The notes: generated by a model not told the origin, from the sequence alone. 64,000 nt of DNA from Henricia sp. BOLD:AAB3569 (GCA_037783545.1 JBBELK010000029.1:379501-443500), one strand, 5' to 3'; positions 1-8,808 are shown, counted from the first letter of the stretch. Program-made: numbers and translations.

Positions 1-96
1 AGGTGGTCTCCCACCGAAGTACTGACCGAGCCCAACGTTGCTTAACTGCGGTGATCAGACGGGAACCGGTGTATTCAATGTGGTATGGTCGTAGAC
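1..96 (-). rRNA. 5S rRNA gene, partial at window edge
   Basis: The window opens inside a 5S gene. The 96 bases present correspond to RNA nt 1-96; the last 22 nt (rest of helices V and I) lie beyond the edge. It is followed on its upstream side by a class B spacer (97-164). Confidence 0.93.
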
Positions 97-164
97 GAAA
101 GCTTAACAGGTTTGCGTAATTTGAAACGTTTACAGAAGAACAATATTTTACTAAAAACAAAAGT
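97..164 (-). other. class B intergenic spacer (68 bp), first example
   Basis: Class B reads gaaagctt next to the upstream gene start, then aatttgaaacgtttacag, and ctaaaaacaaaagt next to the downstream gene end (plus strand). Against class A it lacks 3 bp and differs at about four positions (aaag/aatg, ttga/ttta, acag/actg, ctaaaaac/ctcgacaaaac). The TATA-like motif on the minus strand is TTTCAAATTA instead of TTTAAAATTA. The single T4 terminator beside the gene is kept, and the second T run becomes TTTTT. Confidence 0.9.
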
Positions 165-282
165 GCCTACGACACTCGGTATTCCCAGGTGGTCTCCCAC
201 CGAAGTACTGACCGAGCCCAACGTTGCTTAACTGCGGTGATCAGACGGGAACCGGTGTATTCAATGTGGTATGGTTGTAGAC
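165..282 (-). rRNA. 5S rRNA gene, first complete copy
   Basis: First complete 118 bp 5S gene in the window, in the standard register from gcctacgac to gtagac on the plus strand. It carries one private change (G7 to A in the RNA, helix I), shared with the copy 1,878 bp to the right, which marks them as duplication partners. Confidence 0.94.
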
Positions 283-528
283 GAAAGCTTAACAGGTTTG
301 CGTAATTTGAAACGTTTACAGAAGAACAATATTTTACTAAAAACAAAAGTGCCTACGACACTCGGTATTCCCAGGTGGTCTCCCACCGAAGTACTGACCG
401 AGCCCAACGTTGCTTAACTGCGGTGATGAGACGGGAACCGGTGTATTCAATGTGGTATGGTCGTAGACGAATGCTTAACAGGTTTGCGTAATTTTAAACG
501 TTTACTGAAGAACAATATTTTACTCGAC

Positions 529-537
529 AAAACAAAA
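529..537 (-). terminator. Pol III terminator of a 5S gene (class A unit)
   Basis: Just past the 3' end of the gene at 540-657 the minus strand reads ACTTTTGTTTTG: two T4 runs (534-537 and 529-532) separated by one G. Runs of four or more T on the non-template strand terminate RNA polymerase III. In class B units the second run is five T. The same arrangement follows essentially every unit. Confidence 0.85.
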
Positions 538-539
538 GT

Positions 540-657
540 GCCTACGACACTCGGTATTCCCAGGTGGTCTCCCACCGAAGTACTGACCGAGCCCAACGTT
601 GCTTAACTGCGGTGATCAGACGGGAACCGGTGTATTCAATGTGGTATGGTCGTAGAC
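540..657 (-). rRNA. 5S rRNA gene, reference consensus copy
   Basis: This copy has the majority sequence of the array. 5S rRNA is a structural part of the large ribosomal subunit. On the minus strand it begins GTCTACGACCATACCACATT and ends GAATACCGAGTGTCGTAGGC. Its ends form a 9 bp helix I (GUCUACGAC with GUCGUAGGC, one G-U). The classic eukaryotic core AGTTAAGCAACG is present at RNA nt 50-61, and GGGAGACC and CCTGGGAATACC follow. Helix IV (nt 82-95) is GGUGG-GAGA-CCACC, five pairs capped by a GNRA loop. The length, 118 nt before any 3' trailer, is slightly short for animal 5S (usually about 119-121), because the bulged base of helix IV seems to be missing. All structural parts look intact, so this class can plausibly be expressed. 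Confidence 0.97.
553..608 (-). promoter_or_regulatory. 5S internal control region (box A to box C)
   Basis: 5S genes carry their main promoter inside the transcribed region, where TFIIIA binds. On the minus strand box A lies at RNA nt 50-67 (591-608 plus coordinates; AGTTAAGCAACGTTGGGC), the intermediate element overlaps CTCGGTC after it, and box C lies at nt 82-105 (553-576; GGTGGGAGACC followed by ACCTGGGAATACC). Spacing and sequence match the known eukaryotic layout. The same region recurs in every intact unit and is lost in the helix-IV-deleted class. Confidence 0.88.
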
Positions 658-728
658 GAATGCTTAACAGGTTTGCGTAATTTTAAACGTTTACTGAAGA
701 ACAATATTTTACTCGACAAAACAAAAGT
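658..728 (-). other. class A intergenic spacer (71 bp), reference copy
   Basis: Class A spacer between two consecutive 5S genes. On the plus strand it starts gaatgcttaacagg, contains the 10 bp palindrome taaacgttta, and ends ctcgacaaaacaaaagt. It must hold both the terminator of one gene and the upstream promoter of the next within 71 bp, which is very short for a 5S spacer. No second RNA gene fits. Confidence 0.92.
678..687 (-). promoter_or_regulatory. TATA-like element at -30 to -21 of a 5S gene
   Basis: Minus strand TTTAAAATTA, 21-30 bases upstream of the 5S start at 657, with C at -1. AT-rich boxes near -25 to -30 and C at -1 are known upstream 5S elements in several animals and plants. 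Class B units carry TTTCAAATTA here. The position fits; function is inferred. Confidence 0.6.
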
Positions 729-3700
729 GCCTACGACACTCGGTATTCCCAGGTGGTCTCCCACCGAAGTACTGACCGAGCCCAACGTTGCTTAACTGCG
801 GTGATCAGACGGGAACCGGTGTATTCAATGTGGTATGGTCGTAGACGAATGCTTAACAGGTTTGCGTAATTTTAAACGTTTACTGAAGAACAATATTTTA
901 CTCGACAAAACAAAAGTGCCTACGACACTCGGTATTCCCAGGTGGTCTCCCACCGAAGTACTGACCGAGCCCAACGTTGCTTAACTGCGGTGATCAGACG
1001 GGAACCGGTGTATTCAATGTGGTATGGTCGTAGACGAATGCTTAACAGGTTTGCGTAATTGTAAACGTTTACTGAAGAACAATATTTTACTCGACAAAAC
1101 AAAAGTGCCCACGACACTCGGTATTCCCAGGTGGTCTCGCACCGAAGTACTGACCGAGCCCAACGTTGCTTAACTGCGGTGATCAGACGGGAACCGGTGT
1201 ATTCAATGTGGTATGGTCGTAGACGAATGCTTAACAGGTTTGCGTAATTTTAAACGTTTACTGAAGAACAATATTTTACTCGACAAAACAAAAGTGCCTA
1301 CGACACTCGGTATTCCCAGGTGGTCTCCCACCGAAGTACTGACCGAGCCCAACGTTGCTTAACTGCGGTGATCAGACGGGAACCGGTGTATTCAATGTGG
1401 TATGGTCGTAGACGAAAGCTTAACAGGTTTGCGTAATTTGAAACGTTTACAGAAGAACAATATTTTACTAAAAACAAAAGTGCCTACGACACTCGGTATT
1501 CCCAGGTGGTCTCCCACCGAAGTACTGACCGAGCCCAACGTTGCTTAACTGCGGTGATCAGACGGGACCCGGTATATTCAATGTGGTATGGTCGTAGACG
1601 AAAGCTTAACAGGTTTGCGTAATTTGAAACGTTTACAGAAGAACAACATTTTACTAAAAACAAAAGTGCCTACGACACTCGGTATTCCCAGGTGGTCTCC
1701 CACCGAAGTACTGACCGAGCCCAACGTTGCTTAACTGCGGTGATCAGACGGGAACCGGTGTATTCAATGTGGTATGGTCGTAGACGAATGCTTAACAGGT
1801 TTGCGTAATTTTAAACGTTTACTGAAGAACAATATTTTACTCGACAAAACAAAAGTACCTACGACACTCGGTATTCCCAGGTGGTCTCCCACCGAAGTAC
1901 TGACCGAGCCCAACGTTGCTTAACTGCGGTGATCAGACGGGAACCGGTGTATTCAATGTGGTATGGTCGTAGACGAAAGCTTAACAGGTTTGCGTAATTT
2001 GAAACGTTTACAGAAGAACAATATTTTACTAAAAACAAAAGTGCCTACGACACTCGGTATTCCCAGGTGGTCTCCCACCGAAGTACTGACCGAGCCCAAC
2101 GTTGCTTAACTGCGGTGATCAGACGGGAACCGGTGTATTCAATGTGGTATGGTTGTAGACGAAAGCTTAACAGGTTTGCGTAATTTGAAACGTTTACAGA
2201 AGAACAATATTTTACTAAAAACAAAAGTGCCTACGACACTCGGTATTCCCAGGTGGTCTCCCACCGAAGTACTGACCGAGCCCAACGTTGCTTAACTGCG
2301 GTGATGAGACGGGAACCGGTGTATTCAATGTGGTATGGTCGTAGACGAATGCTTAACAGGTTTGCGTAATTTTAAACGTTTACTGAAGAACAATATTTTA
2401 CTCGACAAAACAAAAGTGCCTACGACACTCGGTATTCCCAGGTGGTCTCCCACCGAAGTACTGACCGAGCCCAACGTTGCTTAACTGCGGTGATCAGACG
2501 GGAACCGGTGTATTCAATGTGGTATGGTCGTAGACGAATGCTTAACAGGTTTGCGTAATTTTAAACGTTTACTGAAGAACAATATTTTACTCGACAAAAC
2601 AAAAGTGCCTACGACACTCGGTATTCCCAGGTGGTCTCCCACCGAAGTACTGACCGAGCCCAACGTTGCTTAACTGCGGTGATCAGACGGGAACCGGTGT
2701 ATTCAATGTGGTATGGTCGTAGACGAAAGCTTAACAGGTTTGCGTAATTTTAAACGTTTACAGAAGAACAATATTTTACTAAAAACAAAAGTGCCTACGA
2801 CACTCGGTATTCCCAGGTGGTCTCCCACCGAAGTACTGACCGAGCCCAACGTTGCTTAACTGCGGTGATCAGACGGGAACCGGTGTATTCAATGTGGTAT
2901 GGTCGTAGACGAATGCTTAACAGGTTTGCGTAATTTTAAACGTTTACTGAAGAACAATATTTTACTCGACAAAACAAAAGTGCCTACGACACTCCCTATT
3001 CCCAGGTGGTCTCCCACCGAAGTACTGACCGAGCCCAACGTTGCTTAACTGCGGTGATCAGACGGGAACCGGTGTATTCAATGTGGTATGGTCGTAGACG
3101 AAAGCTTAACATGTTTGCGTAATTTGAAACGTTTACTGAAGAACAATATGTTACTCGACAAAACAAAAGTGCCTACGACACTCGGTATTCCCAGGTGGTC
3201 TCCCACCGAAGTACTGACCGAGCCCAACGTTGCTTAACTGCGGTGATCAGACGGGAACCGGTGTATTCAATGTGGTATGGTCGTAGACGAATGCTTAACA
3301 GGTTTGCGTAATTTTAAACGTTTACTGAAGAACAATATTTTACTCGACAAAACAAAAGTGCCTACGACACTCGGTATTCCCAGGTGGTCTCGCACCGAAG
3401 TACTGACCGAGCCCAACGTTGCTTAACTGCGGTGATCAGACGGGAACCGGTGTATTCAATGTGGTATGGTCGTAGACGAATGCTTAACAGGTTTGCGTAA
3501 TTTTAAACGTTTACTGAAGAACAATATTTTACTCGACAAAACAAAAGTGCCTACGACACTCGGTATTCCCAGGTGGTCTCCCACCGAAGTACTGACCGAG
3601 CCCAACGTTGCTTAACTGCGGTGATCAGACGGGAACCGGTGTATTCAATGTGGTATGGTCGTAGACGAATGCTTAACAGGTTTGCGTAATTTTAAACGTT

Positions 3701-5048
3701 TACTGAAGAACAATATTTTACTCGACAAAACAAAAGTGCCTACGACACTCGGTATTCCCAGGTGGTCTCCCACCGAAGTACTGACCGAGCCCAACGTTGC
3801 TTAACTGCGGTGATCAGACGGGAACCGGTGTATTCAATGTGGTATGGTCGTAGACGAATGCTTAACAGGTTTGCGTAATTTTAAACGTTTACTGAAGAAC
3901 AATATTTTACTCGACAAAACAAAAGTGCCTACGACACTCCCTATTCCCAGGTGGTCTCCCACCGAAGTACTGACCGAGCCCAACGTTGCTTAACTGCGGT
4001 GATCAGACGGGAACCGGTGTATTCAATGTGGTATGGTCGTAGACGAAAGCTTAACATGTTTGCGTAATTTGAAACGTTTACAGAAGAACAATATTTTACT
4101 AAAAACAAAAGTGCCTACGACACTCGGTATTCCCAGGTGGTCTCCCACCGAAGTACTGACCGAGCCCAACGTTGCTTAACTGCGGTGATCAGACGGGACC
4201 CGGTATATTCAATGTGGTATGGTCGTAGACGAAAGCTTAACAGGTTTGCGTAATTTGAAACGTTTACAGAAGAACAACATTTTACTAAAAACAAAAGTGC
4301 CTACGACACTCGGTATTCCCAGGTGGTCTCCCACCGAAGTACTGACCGAGCCCAACGTTGCTTAACTGCGGTGATCAGACGGGAACCGGTGTATTCAATG
4401 TGGTATGGTCGTAGACGAATGCTTAACAGGTTTGCGTAATTTTAAACGTTTACTGAAGAACAATATTTTACTCGACAAAACAAAAGTGCCTACGACACTC
4501 GGTATTCCCAGGTGGTCTCCCACCGAAGTACTGACCGAGCCCAACGTTGCTTAACTGCGGTGATCAGACGGGAACCGGTGTATTCAATGTGGTATGGTCG
4601 TAGACGAAAGCTTAACAGGTTTGCGTAATTTGAAACGTTTACAGAAGAACAATATTTTACTAAAAACAAAAGTGCCTACGACACTCGGTATTCCCAGGTG
4701 GTCTCCCACCGAAGTACTGACCGAGCCCAACGTTGCTTAACTGCGGTGATCAGACGGGAACCGGTGTATTCAATGTGGTATGGTCGTAGACGAAAGCTTA
4801 ACAGGTTTGCGTAATTTGAAACGTTTACAGAAGAACAATATTTTACTAAAAACAAAAGTGCCTACGACACTCGGTATTCCCAGGTCGTCTCCCACCGAAG
4901 TACTGACCGAGCCCAACGTTGCTTAACTGCGGTGATCAGACGGGAACCGGTGTATTCAATGTGGTATGGTCGTAGACGAATGCTTAACAGGTTTGCGTAA
5001 TTTTAAACGTTTACTGAAGAACAATATTTTACTCGACAAAACAAAAGT

Positions 5049-5144
5049 GCCTACGACACTCGGTATTCCCAGGTGGTCTCCCACCGAAGTACTGACCGAG
5101 CCCAACGTTGCTTAACTGCGGTGATCAGACGGGAACCGGTGTAT
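5049..5144 (-). pseudogene. 5S rRNA gene interrupted by the LTR element, 3' part
   Basis: This piece holds RNA nt 23-118 of the host 5S gene, including the whole internal control region. Its nt 1-26 lie at 9128-9153 on the far side of the element; nt 23-26 are duplicated. The gene cannot make normal 5S rRNA. The internal promoter is intact but would now start transcription inside the retroelement's left LTR. Confidence 0.96.
5141..5144. repeat. target-site duplication, left copy (GTAT)
   Basis: The four bases GTAT precede the left LTR and recur directly after the right LTR (9128-9131). In uninterrupted units ccggtgtattcaatg has a single GTAT. A 4 bp duplication is within the usual 4-6 bp range for Ty3/Gypsy integrases. 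Confidence 0.93.
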
Positions 5145-5443
5145 TGTAACAAGTATATTCCCTGCTTGTTATGAAACTCGGCACGAAAAGAACACAAGGC
5201 AAAAGACAATTCTCAGCATGAAAGTACCGCAGGTTTATTTGGATCAACTTTCCTCAACAAACACAAAGATCAAAGATGGCGCAGAGAATCGCGTCCCCGC
5301 GCGGAACGGGTATCCCGATCCTCCGGCAGGGGCTCACGCCACTCGGCTCCGTGGGCAGCCGCAATGGCGCCACCAACACGTCAGTTAGACCCACCGTGAA
5401 ACGGTGCTGGCGCCCCCAGCGGCGGATCGGGACGGCCGTTACA
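5145..5443 (-). repeat. left LTR (3' LTR of the element)
   Basis: 299 bp, flanked by TG and CA with the 6 bp inverted ends TGTAAC/GTTACA. As the 3' LTR it should supply the polyadenylation signal (5234-5239). It contains a small inverted repeat CACCGT-GAA-ACGGTG (5392-5406). The last 20 codons and the stop of the element's ORF (5381-5383) fall inside it. Differences from the right LTR are concentrated in the first 30 bases and near 5246. Confidence 0.95.
5234..5239 (-). promoter_or_regulatory. AATAAA polyadenylation signal in the 3' LTR
   Basis: Plus strand tttatt, read AATAAA on the element's coding strand, at the same place in both LTRs (8917-8922 in the other). It is the only canonical signal I saw in the LTR; role inferred from position. 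Confidence 0.6.
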
Positions 5444-8400
5444 CCGCCCCCTTCGAGGACCCTGCTTGTCCCCAAAGCAGGCGGCGACGCCCAGTTCCGC
5501 CGGGAAGACGATTCCCTGCAATACATGGCAACTGCAACTGCAGAACAAAAAACAAAGAACAACTGTTAGAAAAAGAAACACAACATGGCAACAAAGTGTC
5601 TGATTAGCTAGGGGGTGGTGGTCCCCGCTGCGTCTCCGTCTGGGTGCCGCTCTCTGTCCGCGATGGCGTTGTAGCGCTCGGGGGCCGCTCCGATGGGGTG
5701 GTGTCGAGGCTCTCTGGGCGTCCGGCTGGGGTGCCGCGGCGACCGGGGGTTGCTCCGGTGGGGTGCGATTCCCCCTACGAGCGGGCGGCTCCGACAGGGT
5801 GGTTCCGGGCTGGGACACCTCAGCGCGAGGGGGCGGCTCTGAATGGCCGCCAAGCCCCCTCCGCTCCCTGTCTTCGCCGTCCATCCCGTCGTCGCTGGCG
5901 TGCACGTCCAATTGGTCGCCCACTGTCACGGTCGCCACCCTCTCTGGTCGCCGGGGACAATACTGGAGGTGGCGATGCCTAACGTCATCCCTGTAGAAGG
6001 ATCTCCCGCACTCGAACGGCATCGTCGGGTGTAGCGCCGGGCACGCTGTTCGGTGGTGCCTCCTCAGGTTCGACAGGCGGGTGAACCGCCGGTCGCAGTG
6101 GCTGCACTGGGCGTTGCTCATCCTTATAAGGGGGCGGGTTCCGGCCCGCTCTCCGCCGTTTGTGGTGCGCCCTGCTGTCGGGGCACCTCCGGTCTCCTGC
6201 TTCCGCGTCCTTACCAGGGGCAGGTTTCGAACCGCCCTCAGCTGTGGGGGCGCGGCCTCGTGGCGGGGCGCCTCCCGGTCTCCTGCTTCCGCGTCCTCCT
6301 CGGGGTTTCCCGGCGGCGGCCGCGTCGCCAGGTCCTCAGTTTTCACTTTATCTCCCGGGCCCTCTCCGGCCGGCCGCGTCTCCTGGTTCAGTAGGTCTCT
6401 CTCCGTCCCGGTGGCCTCCTCTTCGCGGGGAGCCGCTGCGTCTAGGTACACCGTCCCAACCCCTATCCATTGTAGTTCCCTTACCTTGTGTCCAACCTGA
6501 ACTCTTGCCACCGATGGGTGCTGTTCGTAGCCTCTTAAAGCCGCGGGCTTTCCATTGATCAACACTGTGTTGTCCCCCCACCGCCACTGGCAACGGTATG
6601 TCGACAGGAAGTCTATCCCCAGGATGACATCCGGCTCAATTTTAGCTACAATGCAGGCATGGCTCAAGACCTGATCTCCGATCTGGAGTTCAAAAGTAGC
6701 CCTCCCCCGGACCTGCATGGGGCTCCCATCCGCTTGCCTCAGAGTCTCCGGCAGAGGCTGGAGGTTTGGCTTCCCGGGTCCGTAAAGTTCGTCATAGATG
6801 CGTTCGGAAATTAGGCTCACCGAAGCTCCCGTGTCCAGCAAGAAGCAGACAGGCGTCGACACAACTTTCCCCGCAATGTAGTTTTCCCCCAGCGGCACAT
6901 TCGGTGTCGTCTGGTTCCGTCCTGGTGGTCTTTCCCCGGCTGTCCGCTGGCTCGGCTTCCTACGTGGACAATCGCGCCGGAAGTGCCCGAATTCGTGGCA
7001 CCCAAAGCACTCCACCATCGACCGGTCGAGCGGTCTACGCGCGTAGCCTGTGCTCTCCGTGTTCCTGTATGGTGTAGGTTGCGCTAGCTCCACTACCGAC
7101 CTCACTTCCCTGGTTCCTTGTCTTCCCTTCCTGTTCTGTACCTGGGACTCCAGGAAAGCCTCCATCTCCGTTGCCAGGGTGATTGCTTCGGTCAGGGTCG
7201 TCGCCTTTCTCGAAAAAACGTGGCGTTGCAGCTGCTCGTCACCTAATGCATTCCGGAAAGCATCCACAGCCAGGTCCTCCCGAGCTTGCGTGGGGAGCAA
7301 TTTCACTTGCTCCGCACCATAGGGTTGTGCAGTGCGGAGCAATTTCACTTGCTCCGCACCATAGGGTTGTACAGTGCGGAGCAAATTATCGTGCTCCGCA
7401 CCATAGGGTTGTGCAGTGCGGAGCAAATTATCGTGCTCCGCACCATAGGGTTGTACAGTGCGGAGCAAATTATCGTGCTCCGCACCATAGTCTCGTGGCA
7501 TGCGGGTCTCCGAGGGGAGCCTTCCAACATTGTCGTGTGCGGCGCGTTGTCGGTCCGAAGGTTCCGCGCCGTAGTCTGGTAGCGTGCGGGGCTCCGGTGG
7601 GAGCCGTCCGTTAGGGTCGTGTGCGGTGCGGAGTCGGTCCGAAGGTTCCGCGCCGTAGTCACGTGGCATGCGGGTCTCCGATGGGAGCCATCCAACATGG
7701 TCGTGTGCGGCGCGGAACCGATCCGGAGGTTCCGCTCCGTAGTCTGGTAGCATGCGGGTCTCCGAGGGGAGCCTTCCAACATGGTCGTGTGTGGTGCGGA
7801 GTCGGTCCGAAGGTTCCGCGCCGTAGTCACGTGGCATGCGGGTCTCCGATGGGAGCCATCCAACATGGTCGTGTGCGGCGCGGAGTCGGTCCGGGGATTC
7901 CGCGCCATAGTCTGGTAGCGTGCGGGGCTCCAAGCGGAGCTGTTCTCCCTGGTCGAGTGCGGCGCGGAGTCGATCCGGAGGTTCCGCTCCGTAGTCTCGT
8001 GGCATGCGGGTCTCCGGTGGGAGCCGTCCAACATGGTCGTGTGCGGTGCGGAGTCGGTCCGAAGGTTCCGCGCCGTAGTCACGTGGCATGCGGGTCTCCG
8101 AGGGGAGCCGTCCAACATGGTCGTGTGCGGCGCGGAATTGATCCGGAGGTTCCGCGCTGTAGTCTCGTGGCATGCGGGTCTCCGATGGGAGCCATCCAAC
8201 ATGGTCGTGTGCAGCGCGGAGTCGATCCGGAGGTTCCGCTCCGTAGTCTGGTAGCATGCGGGTCTCCGAGGGGAGCCGTCCAACATGGTCGTGTGCGGTG
8301 CGGAGTCGGTCCGGAGGTTCCGCGCCGTAGTCACGCGGCATGCGGGTCTCCGATGGGAGCCGTCCAACATGGTCGTGTGCGGTGCGGGGTGGATCCTCCG

Positions 8401-8764
8401 GAACCCACCGGAACTTTCCCGGCTCAAAATGCACCGGGGTCGAACTTAGGTCTGTCCATGGGTCGCTGGTTTGATCTAACCCCCCGCAAAAACTACTCGG
8501 ATTGGCAGGGTCAGGCCGTACCGTACGTACCGGCCTTTTTCCCTCTACAATCTCAGGCTCTAACATTTTACCAGTATCCTCCCACCACCCGGAGTTTTCT
8601 CTCGGGTTTTCCCCAACAAACGAGTACAGTAATTCATCTACAGTTACGAACGTACTACTGTGGGCCTTGTCAGTCTGGCCTCCGTACTGGTACTCGTCAC
8701 TTTCTGGCATGTCCCCGCTCCGCGGCGAGTCTGATACCAGACCTCCCCGGTCTCGTGAATTCAT
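5381..8764 (-). CDS. Gag-protease-like polyprotein of the LTR element (1,127 codons)
   Basis: Start chosen at the first ATG (8764); the frame is open to 8815 but only with GTG. In the numbering that starts at 8815, residues 18-143 match nothing I recognise; 144-451 are eleven 28-residue repeats; 452-507 four 14-residue repeats; 509-556 look like the C-terminal end of a Ty3/Gypsy Gag (AREDLAVDAFRNAL, then LTEAITLATEME). A CCHC knuckle follows at 603-616 (CFGCHEFGHFRRDC). A retropepsin-like domain spans about 644-761, with active-site DTGAS at 661-665 and ILGIDFL at 731-737. Residues 904-925 form a C2H2/C2HC-type finger (CSHCDRRFTRLSNL...C) and 936-953 a degenerate second one. Then comes a Pro/Arg-rich stretch and a Cys-rich hydrophobic segment at 1073-1100 that could cross a membrane. 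RT, RNase H and integrase are missing, and so is the usual front half of Gag. The last 20 residues read into the LTR. The C-terminal third may be fortuitous; the protease is the firmest call. Confidence 0.85.
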   Translation of the reverse strand: MNSRDRGGLVSDSPRSGDMPESDEYQYGGQTDKAHSSTFVTVDELLYSFVGENPRENSGWWEDTGKMLEPEIVEGKRPVRTVRPDPANPSSFCGGLDQTSDPWTDLSSTPVHFEPGKFRWVPEDPPRTAHDHVGRLPSETRMPRDYGAEPPDRLRTAHDHVGRLPSETRMLPDYGAEPPDRLRAAHDHVGWLPSETRMPRDYSAEPPDQFRAAHDHVGRLPSETRMPRDYGAEPSDRLRTAHDHVGRLPPETRMPRDYGAEPPDRLRAALDQGEQLRLEPRTLPDYGAESPDRLRAAHDHVGWLPSETRMPRDYGAEPSDRLRTTHDHVGRLPSETRMLPDYGAEPPDRFRAAHDHVGWLPSETRMPRDYGAEPSDRLRTAHDPNGRLPPEPRTLPDYGAEPSDRQRAAHDNVGRLPSETRMPRDYGAEHDNLLRTVQPYGAEHDNLLRTAQPYGAEHDNLLRTVQPYGAEQVKLLRTAQPYGAEQVKLLPTQAREDLAVDAFRNALGDEQLQRHVFSRKATTLTEAITLATEMEAFLESQVQNRKGRQGTREVRSVVELAQPTPYRNTESTGYARRPLDRSMVECFGCHEFGHFRRDCPRRKPSQRTAGERPPGRNQTTPNVPLGENYIAGKVVSTPVCFLLDTGASVSLISERIYDELYGPGKPNLQPLPETLRQADGSPMQVRGRATFELQIGDQVLSHACIVAKIEPDVILGIDFLSTYRCQWRWGDNTVLINGKPAALRGYEQHPSVARVQVGHKVRELQWIGVGTVYLDAAAPREEEATGTERDLLNQETRPAGEGPGDKVKTEDLATRPPPGNPEEDAEAGDREAPRHEAAPPQLRAVRNLPLVRTRKQETGGAPTAGRTTNGGERAGTRPLIRMSNAQCSHCDRRFTRLSNLRRHHRTACPALHPTMPFECGRSFYRDDVRHRHLQYCPRRPERVATVTVGDQLDVHASDDGMDGEDRERRGLGGHSEPPPRAEVSQPGTTLSEPPARRGNRTPPEQPPVAAAPQPDAQRASTPPHRSGPRALQRHRGQRAAPRRRRSGDHHPLANQTLCCHVVFLFLTVVLCFLFCSCSCHVLQGIVFPAELGVAACFGDKQGPRRGRCNGRPDPPLGAPAPFHGGSN
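5444..5454 (-). promoter_or_regulatory. polypurine tract
   Basis: On the element's coding strand GAAGGGGGCGG lies directly before the 3' LTR, one pyrimidine in 11 bases. This is where plus-strand DNA synthesis is primed in LTR elements. It is read through by the ORF. Confidence 0.8.
6190..6297 (-). repeat. short direct repeat in the ORF, period 86 bp
   Basis: The 22-base block from 6190 to 6211 recurs at 6276-6297, with similar G/C-rich flanks (ggggc-cctcc). It lies between the protease and the finger region. The 86 bp spacing is not a multiple of three, so the two copies are read in different frames. It may mark a past duplication or deletion junction. Confidence 0.7.
7295..7462 (-). repeat. 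four 42 bp tandem repeats in the ORF
   Basis: Four in-frame copies encoding 14 residues of the type RT(V/A)QPYGAE(HDN/QVK)LL. The YGAE and LLRT parts match the end of the 28-residue repeat beside it, so this looks like a derivative that lost half of the longer unit. It sits just before the Gag-tail homology. Confidence 0.9.
7463..8386 (-). repeat. eleven 84 bp tandem repeats in the ORF
   Basis: Eleven in-frame copies encoding 28 residues of the form RTAHDHVGRLPSETRMPRDY then GAEPPDRL. Copies 6 and 10 are most diverged (ALDQGEQLRLEPRTLPDY; HDPNGRLPPEPRTLPDY). There are no frameshifts or stops in 924 bp. The 84 bp period also leaves other frames open on both strands, which explains the long antisense ORFs here. 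The repeats occupy the place where the front half of Gag capsid would be expected. Confidence 0.93.
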
Positions 8765-8808
8765 TGCTTGAAAATCTCGAATTCCACCTGTATTTCTCTC
8801 AGTGTGCC

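Larger units (their letters stand above)
1..5144 (-). repeat. 5S rDNA tandem array, left segment
   Basis: Head-to-tail units of 186 or 189 bp, about 27 by length, each a 118 bp 5S rRNA gene on the minus strand plus a 68 or 71 bp spacer. Both spacer classes occur, in irregular runs (BB, AAA, BAB) rather than strict alternation. Internal duplications are marked by private changes. A G-to-A pair in helix I (plus strand ggttgtag) at 271 recurs at 2149, and gtgatgag at 421 recurs at 2299, giving a 1,878 bp (10-unit) period. The gggacccggtatattc change at 1561 recurs at 4192 (2,631 bp, 14 units). cactccctat at 2990 recurs at 3935 (945 bp, 5 units). No protein gene is present. The segment ends inside the 5S gene that received the retroelement. 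Confidence 0.96.

Noticed and set aside
658-728. A second small RNA gene in the spacer (spliced leader, U6 or tRNA, as linked to 5S in some animals)
   Set aside because: The spacer is only 71 bp and shows no Sm site, splice donor context or cloverleaf.
1-5144. CRISPR-like array (regular repeats separated by short spacers)
   Set aside because: The spacers are themselves conserved, the repeat is a complete 118 bp 5S gene, and no cas genes exist.
6000-6110. A captured host zinc-finger gene in the element
   Set aside because: Only one reasonable and one degenerate finger are seen, with no further host-like sequence; origin cannot be told without a search, so I describe it only as finger-like.
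7345-8427. A 360-codon open frame on the minus strand in another frame
   Set aside because: It covers only the 84 and 42 bp repeats and is a frame-shifted shadow of the same repeats; the frame holding the protease and CCHC motifs is the credible one.
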